Shown: piece by piece, positions 16,143 through 24,118 of the stretch
How the letters are laid out: every line of letters begins with the position of its first letter
How positions within the stretch are numbered: the first letter of the stretch is position 1
Origin: an uncultured Saprospiraceae bacterium
GTDB taxonomy: Bacteria > Bacteroidota > Bacteroidia > Chitinophagales > Saprospiraceae
Reading direction: 5' to 3'
Assembly (NCBI GenBank): GCA_937894165.1
Contig: CALCSX010000166.1
Coordinates: 1-29,458 of the forward strand
Length of the DNA: 29,458 nt
Translations under genes and position numbers: made by a program
The notes under the pieces: generated by a model
Told to the model about the DNA's origin: nothing
Database searches by the model: none
The model's input: only the letters and a program-made list of their open reading frames with translations

Positions 16143-16823
16143 CTATTTGATGGCGCGTGTCATTTCTCTTTTGCCGGGAGGGCCGGGAATGGATTGAACA
16201 GTGAAACCCAATGATTTTAATGCACGTTTGAAACTGCCTTTAGAACCATACGTTACTAAAACTCCATTTGGATTCAAAGCTTTGAAAAGTATTTCCAGGA
16301 ATTCCGATTCCCATAAATGTGGCTGGCGGGAGGGAGCAAAAGCATCAAAATATATTAAATCAAACTTCTCATTATATGATAAATCCTCAAATTTTGATGG
16401 ATTTGAGATGAATTCAAAATTTTTATTCTTGAAAAGAAAGCTTTCCTTATCATTAAAATCATGAATTTTGAGAAAAAAGTCCTTTTCATCCAAATTTTGG
16501 AAAGGAAAATCCATTTCAGCGGCTTTTTCAATACCAATTGGATAATGCTCTACACCGGTGTACTTTATATGAATAGATTTTTCTTGGGAGAAACGATAAG
16601 ATAAAAGACAATTAAGTCCTGTACCAAATCCAATTTCTAAAATGGATGCGGCTGACTTATTGGAGTTTTCTAGATAAAAATTTAATCCACTCTCAATAAA
16701 TACATGATTACTTTCCTGAATCGCTCCATGGATACTGTGGTAGGTTTCTTCAAATAAGGGAGAAATGAAAGTTTTGGATCCATCCTTTGTAATAATAGTT
16801 TTATATCCTGAATGCTTATCCAT
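16143..16823 (-). CDS. mnmD: tRNA (5-methylaminomethyl-2-thiouridine34) methyltransferase
   Basis: The stand-alone methyltransferase corresponding to the N-terminal half of MnmC. It converts nm5s2U to mnm5s2U in the wobble position of tRNAs. Motifs seen are the SAM-binding ILEIGFGTGLNCLL (about 60-73) and the YFDAFAPSRQPHLW block (about 158-171) characteristic of MnmC/MnmD, with an end in PGPPGKREMTRA. The FAD oxidase half is absent, as is usual in this stand-alone type. The 226-residue length fits. It lies between the symporter gene and a hairpin-terminated small lipoprotein gene. Confidence 0.9.
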   Translation of the reverse strand: MDKHSGYKTIITKDGSKTFISPLFEETYHSIHGAIQESNHVFIESGLNFYLENSNKSAASILEIGFGTGLNCLLSYRFSQEKSIHIKYTGVEHYPIGIEKAAEMDFPFQNLDEKDFFLKIHDFNDKESFLFKNKNFEFISNPSKFEDLSYNEKFDLIYFDAFAPSRQPHLWESEFLEILFKALNPNGVLVTYGSKGSFKRALKSLGFTVQSIPGPPGKREMTRAIK

Positions 16824-16864
16824 TTAAAAGAAACTGATACCAAGCGTGTTCATAAACCTAAAAT

Positions 16865-16889
16865 GGCCTTTTGTCAATTCCAAAAGGCC
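16865..16889 (-). terminator. 9-bp hairpin behind the 48-aa lipoprotein gene
   Basis: GGCCTTTTG (16865-16873) and CAAAAGGCC (16881-16889) form a perfect stem with a 7-base loop. It lies 26 bases past the lipoprotein stop on the minus strand and before the mnmD start at 16823. The following run ATTTTAGG is only weakly U-rich, so it may be a terminator or a leader structure of mnmD. Confidence 0.6.
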
Positions 16890-16915
16890 CAAATGAAACA
16901 AATATAATTTAAAAA

Positions 16916-17062
16916 TTATAGGATAGCGAGAAACGTATCCTTCAATATTTGTATTGTATCTGAGATTGAAAATTGATTTGGACAACCTGCCCCTCTATTA
17001 CAAGATGAAGCAAGAACTATAACGGCAAGTAGACCAAGTCCTTTCAAAATATTTTTTTTCAT
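16916..17062 (-). CDS. Predicted small lipoprotein, 48 aa
   Basis: A minus-strand ATG at 17062 starts a 48-residue peptide with a lysine-rich start (MKKNILK), a hydrophobic core (GLLAVIVLASSC) and a lipobox with Cys at position 21. The predicted mature peptide is 28 residues and begins CNRGAGCPNQ, with a second Cys at 27. A hairpin follows its stop. A Bacteroidota -7 box lies upstream (17146-17153). Bacteroidota do encode very short lipoproteins of this kind, ending soon after a C-x(5)-C start, but I cannot name a function. It would go to the outer face of the inner membrane or to the outer membrane. Confidence 0.72.
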   Translation of the reverse strand: MKKNILKGLGLLAVIVLASSCNRGAGCPNQFSISDTIQILKDTFLAIL

Positions 17063-17145
17063 AATAAGAAATTTAAAACTTCAATTTTTTTTAATAATAA
17101 TGCGTTTTTGAACTCATTATGTTATCAATTAACTCAATTTAAGAG

Positions 17146-17153
17146 CAAATATA
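17146..17153 (-). promoter_or_regulatory. Bacteroidota -7 box for the 48-aa lipoprotein
   Basis: The minus strand reads TATATTTG, an exact TAnnTTTG match, 83 bases upstream of the ATG at 17062. It supports an independent transcript for the small lipoprotein gene. The rest of 17063-17308 is AT-rich with no other element recognised. Confidence 0.45.
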
Positions 17154-17308
17154 AGCCTATTACTATTTACTTTATATTAATATTCAAATATTATGAAAAT
17201 TTAACGCACTAATTAAAAATAATATTTCATCAGATGTATAAAGAATTTCAACATATTATCTACCAACTTCCATACTTTATATAGAAAAACTATAATTTAG
17301 CCGCTAAA

Positions 17309-18676
17309 TTGAAAAGAATGCGAATACATCTCATAGCAATCGGTGGCGCTGTCATGCACAATTTAGCTTTAGCACTTCATTTGAACGGTCATACAGTGAG
17401 CGGATCTGATGATGAAATCTATGAACCCGCTAAAAGTCGATTAGCTAAATATAAATTGTTGCCTGAATCACCGGGATGGTTTCCGGAAAAAATAACATCC
17501 GAGATTGAACTTGTTATTTTAGGAATGCATGCGCGCGAAGACAATCCTGAAATGCAAACTGCCAAAAATCTTGGATTAAAAATAATGTCATTCCCGGAGT
17601 ATATCTATCACCATTCGAAGGATAAAAAAAGGATAGTTGTAGCCGGATCTCATGGGAAGACCACTCTGACATCCATGATAATGCACGCACTTCGAGAGCA
17701 AAATTATAAATTTGATTATTTAGTAGGGGCCCAATTAGAAGGTTTTGAAACAATGGTTAGTTTGAGTGATGCGCCAATTATGGTAATTGAAGGTGATGAA
17801 TACTTATCCTCACCGGTCGATAGAAGACCAAAATTCATGCACTATGATCCACATATTCTTCTAATCACAGGTATTGCCTGGGATCACATGAATGTATTCC
17901 CGACGAAAGAGAATTACAACGAACAATTTAGCACATTATTAAAAAGTCTGGACGATTCCTGTCAGGTGGTCTATTATAGTGAAGATAATCTCCTTAGAGG
18001 GATGGTAGAAGAAAATATTGATTCAGCTAATATCTTTGCTTATAAAAGCTTAAATTATAAGTTTTTAAACGATATAATTAAAGTAGAATTTGAAGGAAAC
18101 AACTACGACATGAATATTTTCGGCAAGCATAATTTTGAAAATATGAATGGCGCTAGAATAGTCTGTAATCTATTAGGAATGGAAAACAATTCATTCTTAA
18201 CTTCTATGGCAAATTTCAAGGGGGCGGCAAAAAGATTGGAATATATTCTTAAAAATGAAAATATTATTGCCATCAAAGATTTTGCACATGCACCAAGCAA
18301 GGTACGAGCCACAACAAATGCTGTCGCAGAAACCTTTCCCGAAAAAAATATCATTGCTGTTCTGGAACTGCACACTTTTAGTTCACTAAATATTAATTTC
18401 CACGATGAATTTGCAGATACGTTGAAGCAAGCCACTGCGGGCATTGTTTATTACAGCGATCATACCTTAAAAATGAAAAAATTACATTATTTTTCACCTG
18501 AAGATCTAAGGAAAAGTTTTAAAACTTCCAATGTGAAGGTATTTAACAAAATAGAGGAATTGTGGGAGGCAGTCGATCAGGTGAAGGGAAAGAATAACGT
18601 CTATTTATTTATGAGTTCCGGCACCTTCGATGGCACCGACCTCAATAAAAAATCTTTAGAACTATCCGAATTATGA
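17309..18676 (+). CDS. mpl: UDP-N-acetylmuramate:L-Ala-gamma-D-Glu-meso-DAP ligase
   Basis: A cytoplasmic Mur-ligase family enzyme that joins recycled murein tripeptide to UDP-MurNAc using ATP. The N-terminal Rossmann-like block is GGAVMHNLALALH with GSDD. The ATP-binding motif GSHGKTT (113-119) and a later ligase core (DFAHAPSK, RLEY) follow. A meso-DAP substrate implies DAP-type peptidoglycan and murein recycling. The start is ambiguous: TTG at 17309 or ATG at 17318 (MRIHLIAIGG). The ATG fits the family N-terminus and needs no TTG. The gene stands alone, 88 bp before pdhB. Confidence 0.95.
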   Translation: MKRMRIHLIAIGGAVMHNLALALHLNGHTVSGSDDEIYEPAKSRLAKYKLLPESPGWFPEKITSEIELVILGMHAREDNPEMQTAKNLGLKIMSFPEYIYHHSKDKKRIVVAGSHGKTTLTSMIMHALREQNYKFDYLVGAQLEGFETMVSLSDAPIMVIEGDEYLSSPVDRRPKFMHYDPHILLITGIAWDHMNVFPTKENYNEQFSTLLKSLDDSCQVVYYSEDNLLRGMVEENIDSANIFAYKSLNYKFLNDIIKVEFEGNNYDMNIFGKHNFENMNGARIVCNLLGMENNSFLTSMANFKGAAKRLEYILKNENIIAIKDFAHAPSKVRATTNAVAETFPEKNIIAVLELHTFSSLNINFHDEFADTLKQATAGIVYYSDHTLKMKKLHYFSPEDLRKSFKTSNVKVFNKIEELWEAVDQVKGKNNVYLFMSSGTFDGTDLNKKSLELSEL

Positions 18677-18714
18677 AACGTTAAGTAGATTAATGAATTA
18701 TATTTTAAGCTAAA

Positions 18715-18746
18715 TTGTCTAATATATAGCTTAATTATTATTTTTG
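18715..18746 (+). promoter_or_regulatory. pdhB promoter (TTG-N21-TATTTTTG)
   Basis: TTG at 18715-18717 and TATTTTTG at 18739-18746 match both Bacteroidota sigma elements with 21 bases between. The ATG at 18765 follows 18 bases later. The box covers the TTG at 18744, which shows that the upstream-extended frame is not the true start. Confidence 0.7.
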
Positions 18747-18764
18747 CGATCAAATGAAAATATT

Positions 18765-19751
18765 ATGGCTAGAGAAATAACATTAAGAGATGCGTTGAAT
18801 GAGGCGATGTCCGAGGAGATGAGAAGAGACCCTGATGTCTTTTTGATAGGAGAGGAAGTAGCAGCCTATAATGGAGCATATAAAGTATCGAAAGGGATGT
18901 TGGATGAGTTTGGACCTGAAAGGGTGATCGATACACCTATTGCAGAGTTAGGCTTTGCAGGGATCGGAGTAGGTGCAGCAATGAATGGATTAAAACCGAT
19001 CGTGGAATTTATGACCTGGAATTTTGCCGTTCTGGCTTTCGACCAGATTGTTAATAATGCAGCAAAGACACTGAGTCAGTCCGCCGGTCAATTTGCATGC
19101 CCTATAGTTTTTCGAGGACCTTCAGGCTCTGCGGGGCAACTTGCACAGCAACACTCTCAACAATTTGAAAGCTGGATGGCGAATGTACCCGGACTAAAAG
19201 TAATTTCCTGCGTTGATCCATATGATGCCAAAGGCTTATTAAAATCCGCTATCAGAGATCCGGATCCTGTTTGTGTTTTCGAATCTGAAGTGTTTTATGC
19301 TGAAAAAGGAGATGTTCAAGAGGAGGAATATTTAGTGCCAATAGGAAAGGCAAGGGTCCGAAGAGAAGGTTCGGCAGTAACCATTGTGACCTACAACAAG
19401 ATGGTTAAAGTTGTCGAAACCGCTGCCGACGAACTGGCTAAGGAAGGAATTGATGTAGAGGTGATTGATTTGCGAACATTGAGACCACTCGATCACAAAA
19501 CTATAATTGATTCTGTTAAGAAAACAAACCGTTTAGTTGTAGTCGATGAATCATGGCCATGGGGCGGGGTAAGTTCTGAAATAACCTATATTGCTCAGAA
19601 ATATGCCTTTGATTATCTCGATGCACCTGTGACAAGAGTGAATGCACAGGATGTTTCACTTCCATACTCTCATATTTTTGTGGAACAATATGTTCCTAGT
19701 CCGGAGAAAGTTATAAAAGCGGTGAAAGAGGTGATGTATATGAAAGCTTAA
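18765..19751 (+). CDS. pdhB: Pyruvate dehydrogenase E1 component, beta subunit
   Basis: The transketolase-like beta chain of the pyruvate dehydrogenase E1 heterotetramer, which decarboxylates pyruvate with TPP and passes the acetyl group to lipoyl-E2. The start MAREITLRDALNEAM and the conserved segments GEEVAAYNGAYKVSKGM, DTPIAELGFAGIGVG, VEFMTWNF and GPSGSAGQLAQQHSQ are typical. The C-terminal transketolase domain is complete (TLRPLD, VVVDE). It has 328 residues from the ATG. An upstream-extended frame from TTG at 18744 is rejected because it begins inside the promoter. pdhA and E2 are not adjacent, so the subunit genes are split in this genome. Confidence 0.95.
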   Translation: MAREITLRDALNEAMSEEMRRDPDVFLIGEEVAAYNGAYKVSKGMLDEFGPERVIDTPIAELGFAGIGVGAAMNGLKPIVEFMTWNFAVLAFDQIVNNAAKTLSQSAGQFACPIVFRGPSGSAGQLAQQHSQQFESWMANVPGLKVISCVDPYDAKGLLKSAIRDPDPVCVFESEVFYAEKGDVQEEEYLVPIGKARVRREGSAVTIVTYNKMVKVVETAADELAKEGIDVEVIDLRTLRPLDHKTIIDSVKKTNRLVVVDESWPWGGVSSEITYIAQKYAFDYLDAPVTRVNAQDVSLPYSHIFVEQYVPSPEKVIKAVKEVMYMKA

Positions 19752-19812
19752 GATTAAATTTCAACTTAAAGTAACATTCAAGTAACATTTAGCAAAAAGA
19801 TATTAAATTTTT

Positions 19813-19852
19813 AAAGGCATCTAAGAATAAATCTTAGGTGCCTTTGTGTTTT
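19813..19852 (+). terminator. Strong intrinsic terminator after pdhB
   Basis: A 14-bp stem (19813-19826 with 19832-19845, one T:G wobble), a 5-base loop AATAA and a U-rich tail beginning GTGTTTT. It is the clearest intrinsic terminator in the window and lies 61 bases after the pdhB stop. Confidence 0.85.
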
Positions 19853-19917
19853 ATTAATATTTTTCTAATTTTAAATTTATATTAAATTATGGTCTGTTTT
19901 AAATCAATAAAAGATTC

Positions 19918-21240
19918 ATGAGGGTAGGATATTCTTTACAAGGGTTAATTTTTGGCATGCTATTATCGTTAATATTTATCGCAGCATGTAAATCTAGAAA
20001 TGATAGAGAAAATGCTGAATGGAGAAATATTGAACAAAATCTACAAACCCGACTAATAATGGCTGAGGAAGGGGATACGATTCGTCTTGAAAGTGGATAT
20101 TTCTGGTTTACTAAAACTCTAAGTATTGAAAATAAATCCAATTTGGTAATCATTGGAGCCGGAATGGATAAAACAATATTATCATTTCAGGGACAAACCG
20201 AAGGCGCTGAAGGTATTAAAGTAGTCAATAGTATAAATATCCAGTTTCTGGATTTTACAATTGAAGATGCCAAAGGAGATAATATTAAGGTAAGTGATAC
20301 TAATGGTATCTTTTTTCGTAGGGTAAAATCTCAATGGACCGGTGGAGCCAGTGAGAAAAATGGCGCTTATGCCTTTTACCCCGTGCTTTGTACCAATGTG
20401 ATCATCGAAGAGTGTGAGGCTGTAGGAGCATCGGATGCCGGCATTTATGTGGGGCAATCAGACACAGTGATTATTAGAAATAATATTGCCCATCAAAACG
20501 TTGCGGGAATCGAGAGTGAGAATAGCAAAATGGTTGACATTTACAATAATACGGTATTTGATAATACAGGCGGTATACTAGTATTCGATCTTCCCGGCTT
20601 ATCTCAATATGGTTCCCAAACACGAATTTATAACAATATTGTCAGTTCTAATAACCATCAAAACTTTGCCCCTAAAGGAAATATTGTCGGTGTAGTTCCA
20701 CCCGGCACAGGAATAATGCTTCTTGCAACAAGGGATGTAGAGGTGTTCGATAATTTTATTGAAAATAACAGAACGACAGGAACTGCGATTATCAGTTATG
20801 AACTCGTGATAGCAATGGGAGAGGAGGATGAAGATAATCAATCAGAAATATCAGTCAGTCAACATAATAATAATTATTCTTTGGATTCTCTCTATAATCC
20901 TTATCCGGAAAATATTTACATCCATAATAATACATTCTCTAATAAGCATTGGTTTCCCACGCTTAAAAGTGATTTTGGCAAATTGCTTCTCTGGAAGTTT
21001 CCTTTCAAAACACCTGATATTCTTTTCGACGGTTTTATCGACAAATCTCCTCAATCCCAAGGATTAAGGTTATGTATTGAGGAAGAAGAAGTAGGTTTCG
21101 CCAATATCAATGCTCCGGAAGACCTAAAAAATATTCAAACAGATATTTCACCCTTCGAATGCTCAGGTGAGTCATACAAATCGATTGAAATACTGATGCC
21201 AACATTTCAAAAGGAAGTTTTAGATCCGCAACTTCTATAA
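19918..21240 (+). CDS. Parallel beta-helix repeat lipoprotein, 440 aa
   Basis: An SPII lipoprotein (hydrophobic 9-23, lipobox FIAAC, Cys at 24) followed by a right-handed parallel beta-helix. Successive turns of N/I/V-rich units are seen, such as NLVIIGAG, NINIQFLDFTIEDA, GIFFRRVKS, VIIEECEAV, VIIRNNIAHQNVAG, VDIYNNTVFDNTGG, RIYNNIVSSN and VEVFDNFIENN, over about residues 70-285. An acidic insert (GEEDEDNQ, about 301-308) and a non-repetitive C-terminal domain follow. It resembles pectate-lyase/NosD-type surface helices. I recall one family with such a beta-helix that is regularly paired with a diheme cytochrome, as here. The substrate is unknown. The next gene starts after a single base. Confidence 0.85.
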   Translation: MRVGYSLQGLIFGMLLSLIFIAACKSRNDRENAEWRNIEQNLQTRLIMAEEGDTIRLESGYFWFTKTLSIENKSNLVIIGAGMDKTILSFQGQTEGAEGIKVVNSINIQFLDFTIEDAKGDNIKVSDTNGIFFRRVKSQWTGGASEKNGAYAFYPVLCTNVIIEECEAVGASDAGIYVGQSDTVIIRNNIAHQNVAGIESENSKMVDIYNNTVFDNTGGILVFDLPGLSQYGSQTRIYNNIVSSNNHQNFAPKGNIVGVVPPGTGIMLLATRDVEVFDNFIENNRTTGTAIISYELVIAMGEEDEDNQSEISVSQHNNNYSLDSLYNPYPENIYIHNNTFSNKHWFPTLKSDFGKLLLWKFPFKTPDILFDGFIDKSPQSQGLRLCIEEEEVGFANINAPEDLKNIQTDISPFECSGESYKSIEILMPTFQKEVLDPQLL

Positions 21241-21241
21241 A

Positions 21242-22321
21242 ATGAAAGCAGTCTTAAAAGTTGGGATTTCCATTTACTTTTTATTATTCTCAGCCCAAGC
21301 TTGCAGAGAAAGTCCACAAATGATCATAGTGGAAGAAGACAATACAATAGAAGTAGATCTTCCATATCCTAAATTTCTATCGGAATACAATCTTTTCCAT
21401 GAACCTTTGTCTGAAATGAAGCCTAAAGAAGGGGTGCTTTTATATGAAATTAACTCTCCATTATTCTCAGACTATTCGCTCAAAAAGAGATTTATCTACT
21501 TGCCCACCGGCACTACAATGAAGTATCATGATGAAGAAGTTTTCGACTTTCCGGAGGGCAGTTTAATATTTAAATTCTTCTATTATCCGAAAGACTTTTC
21601 TGAGCCGAAGGCGGATTTGAAAATCTTAGAAACCAGGATTTTAATAAAAGAAAAAACAACCTGGACAGCACTTCCTTATATATGGAACGAAGAACAGACA
21701 GATGCTCAATTGCAGATTGCCGGAGGGAATAAACAGGTGGATTGGATAAGCGCTGAAGGCAAAAAAAAGTCAGTACTTTATTCTATTCCCAATATGAATG
21801 ATTGCAAAAGTTGTCATGACTTCAATGGTCAATTAACTCCTATTGGCCCTTCTGCAAGACAAATGAATAAAAACATTCTGGTCAATCAACTATCAGTCAA
21901 TCAATTGGAATATTTTCGCGATCTGGGCGCTCTGGGAGAATTGCCCAGTATTCAAGAAATCCCTTCTCTCACCAATTGGGAAGATGATTCTCAAAACCTC
22001 AACCGACGCGCGCGAGCCTATCTAGAAATAAATTGCGCTCATTGTCATCGTAGGGAAGGCCCTGCGAAAACCAGCGCATTGCATTTAATGGCCGATGTCG
22101 CTTCTGGTGCACAAATAGGAATCGGCAAGACACCCATTGCCGCTGGAAGGGGCTCAGGCGGATTAAAATATGATATAGTTCCGGGGGAACCTGAGAATTC
22201 AATATTGTTTTATAGAATGGTTTCAACCGAACCTGGCATTATGATGCCCGAACTCGGTCGCAAACTAGCGCATGAGGAAGGTTTAGCATTAATTAAAAAC
22301 TGGATAGAAAATATAAATTAA
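21242..22321 (+). CDS. Diheme c-type cytochrome lipoprotein (SO2930-like), 359 aa
   Basis: A lipoprotein (lipobox AQAC, Cys at 21) with two c-type heme sites, CKSCH (188-192) and CAHCH (265-269). The latter is preceded by LEINC and followed by a conserved-looking HLMADVAS region. The N-terminal ~180 residues are a separate beta-rich domain with no heme motif. MMPELGR (334-340) may supply a Met axial ligand. It is periplasmic or surface-exposed and probably electron-carrying. I recall a TIGRFAM family of this kind (SO2930/HNE_0200) found next to the beta-helix protein, function unknown. The gene begins 1 base after the beta-helix stop, consistent with coupled translation and joint action. Confidence 0.86.
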   Translation: MKAVLKVGISIYFLLFSAQACRESPQMIIVEEDNTIEVDLPYPKFLSEYNLFHEPLSEMKPKEGVLLYEINSPLFSDYSLKKRFIYLPTGTTMKYHDEEVFDFPEGSLIFKFFYYPKDFSEPKADLKILETRILIKEKTTWTALPYIWNEEQTDAQLQIAGGNKQVDWISAEGKKKSVLYSIPNMNDCKSCHDFNGQLTPIGPSARQMNKNILVNQLSVNQLEYFRDLGALGELPSIQEIPSLTNWEDDSQNLNRRARAYLEINCAHCHRREGPAKTSALHLMADVASGAQIGIGKTPIAAGRGSGGLKYDIVPGEPENSILFYRMVSTEPGIMMPELGRKLAHEEGLALIKNWIENIN

Positions 22322-22328
22322 GAAGAAT

Positions 22329-23426
22329 TTAGACGTTGAAGAGGAAATGTAGTACATCACCATCTCCTACGACATATTCTTTCCCTTCCACGCTTAATTT
22401 ACCTACTTCCTTTACTGCCTTTTCAGAGCCATATTTTACGAAATCATCGTATTTTATAACTTCCGCCCGTATAAATCCTTTTTCGAAATCTGAGTGTATC
22501 ACACCCGCTGCTCCCGGTGCTTTAGTCCCTTTCTCAATAGTCCAAGCCCGCACTTCCTTCACTCCTGCAGTAAAATAGGTGATCAAATTAAGTAATTCGT
22601 AGGAAGCACGAATAATTCTATTAACACCGGGCTCTTCAAGCCCCATTTCGGCAAGAAACATTTTCTGCTCCTCATAATCCTCCAATTCTATAATATCGGC
22701 TTCTATAGCCGCTGAAATCAAAATCACCTCAGCATTTTCATCCTTGATACCTTCGATAAAAGTTTTGGTGTATTCATTCCCTGAAAGAACACTAGCCTCG
22801 TCTACATTACAAACATACAAAACCGGTTTTGATGTAAGTAGAAACATTTGCCTGACAATTTCCTCGCCTTCTTCATCAGTTTTATATGTTCTCGCCATAT
22901 TTCCAGCCTCCACATGATCCAACATTCCTTTGTAGACTTCGTATTTCTTCATCTCACCCTTATCTCCACTCTTCGCTTTTTTGACAACTTTCTCAATATT
23001 CTTTTCGATAGTTTCAAGATCCTTCAACATCAATTCGGTATTGATAGTATCTCTATCTCCTAATGGATCAATCTTTCCATCGACGTGGATTACATTATCA
23101 TCCTTAAAACATCTTACTACATGCAGAATTGCATCCACTTCCCTGATATTGGCTAGGAATTGATTTCCTAAGCCTTCGCCTTTACTCGCCCCCTTGATAA
23201 GTCCAGCGATGTCAAGAATATCCACATTGGTTGGAACCAACTTTTGAGGTTTAACAAGTTCAGCTAACTTTTCCAACCTTGGATCCGGGACAGTAACTAC
23301 ACCGAGATTGGGTTCTTTGGTAGCAAACGGATAGTTAGCTGCAAGTGCCTTAGCTGAAGTGAGTGCATTAAATAGAGTAGATTTCCCAACATTTGGTAAT
23401 CCCACAATTCCACATTTTAATCCCAT
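22329..23426 (-). CDS. ychF: Redox-regulated ATPase YchF (Obg-like)
   Basis: A universally conserved P-loop protein of the Obg/YchF family that binds ATP in preference to GTP and associates with ribosomes. Seen are the Walker A motif GLPNVGKS (9-16), the switch-like DIAGLIKGASKGEGLGN (about 72-88), and NVDE replacing the G4 NKxD, which explains its ATP preference. A coiled-coil domain (about 120-200) and a C-terminal TGS domain (about 275 on, YFTAGVKEVRAWTI) follow. The 365-residue length matches the family. It ends 7 bp from the cytochrome gene and has its own promoter box. Confidence 0.96.
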   Translation of the reverse strand: MGLKCGIVGLPNVGKSTLFNALTSAKALAANYPFATKEPNLGVVTVPDPRLEKLAELVKPQKLVPTNVDILDIAGLIKGASKGEGLGNQFLANIREVDAILHVVRCFKDDNVIHVDGKIDPLGDRDTINTELMLKDLETIEKNIEKVVKKAKSGDKGEMKKYEVYKGMLDHVEAGNMARTYKTDEEGEEIVRQMFLLTSKPVLYVCNVDEASVLSGNEYTKTFIEGIKDENAEVILISAAIEADIIELEDYEEQKMFLAEMGLEEPGVNRIIRASYELLNLITYFTAGVKEVRAWTIEKGTKAPGAAGVIHSDFEKGFIRAEVIKYDDFVKYGSEKAVKEVGKLSVEGKEYVVGDGDVLHFLFNV

Positions 23427-23451
23427 TGAAGAAGTTTTTTAAATTAAGCCG

Positions 23452-23459
23452 CAAATATA
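23452..23459 (-). promoter_or_regulatory. Bacteroidota -7 box for ychF
   Basis: The minus strand reads TATATTTG, an exact TAnnTTTG match, 25 bases before the ychF ATG at 23426. It lies in the 107-bp divergent region shared with the gene at 23534. Confidence 0.5.
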
Positions 23460-23533
23460 ATTAAATATTGCTTGAAATTATTTTTTCGAAGGAAAAGCAC
23501 TTAAATTGAGAAAGAAATGATATTCCAAATCTT

Positions 23534-24118
23534 ATGAATTTTATAGCTCACTTTCACCTCAGTTCTGATAATACTAACTTTATCATAGGAAACTATCTAG
23601 CAGATATGATAAGCCATTCAGAGTTCAAAAGCCTCCATCCGAAAGCCCATGAAGGGGTGATTTTTCATAGGTTTATTGATCATTTTACAGATTCACACCC
23701 TGTAGTTTATAAAATGAAAAAGTTATTCTACAGCCAACATGGGAAATATAGTCCTGTACTTGTTGATATATTCATGGATTACAGTCTGTATAAAAACTGG
23801 AGTAAATACGTCAATTTAGATTTTGACATATTTTGTGAAAAGATTTATGCCATCTTGTTAAGATATCAAGACCTTGTCACACCTAGATTGAAACCTATTC
23901 AAAATCAAATGATTAAGGATAATTGGTTAAGGGAATACTCGACATATGAAGGTTTGGAACGGACGTTTTTACGACTGGGAGCTATCGCTAAATTTTCAGG
24001 AAATTTTAATCTCGCAGTCAAAACCTATGACAAATGCCAATATGAATTTGATCTCCTATTCAATCAATTTTATCCGGACATTATTGATGTCTGTGAAAAA
24101 TATCAACCTTCGAAGTGA
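23534..24118 (+). CDS. ACP phosphodiesterase-like protein (AcpH family), 194 aa
   Basis: Resembles acyl carrier protein phosphodiesterase, which removes 4'-phosphopantetheine from ACP. The start MNFIAHFHLS and the IIGNYLADM motif (about 17-25) are typical. The metal-binding HRFIDHFTDSHP segment (about 45-56: H, D, D) and DIFMDY, another Asp-rich stretch, are intact. Its 194 residues fit the family. In Bacteroidota this family is often annotated only as DUF479 or AcpH-like. It overlaps the 3' end of the convergent porT gene by 16 bases. It has no operon partner. Confidence 0.87.
   Translation: MNFIAHFHLSSDNTNFIIGNYLADMISHSEFKSLHPKAHEGVIFHRFIDHFTDSHPVVYKMKKLFYSQHGKYSPVLVDIFMDYSLYKNWSKYVNLDFDIFCEKIYAILLRYQDLVTPRLKPIQNQMIKDNWLREYSTYEGLERTFLRLGAIAKFSGNFNLAVKTYDKCQYEFDLLFNQFYPDIIDVCEKYQPSK

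Noticed and set aside
18744..18764. Upstream extension of pdhB from TTG
   Set aside because: The TTG is part of the TATTTTTG promoter box, and the extension has no conserved residues.
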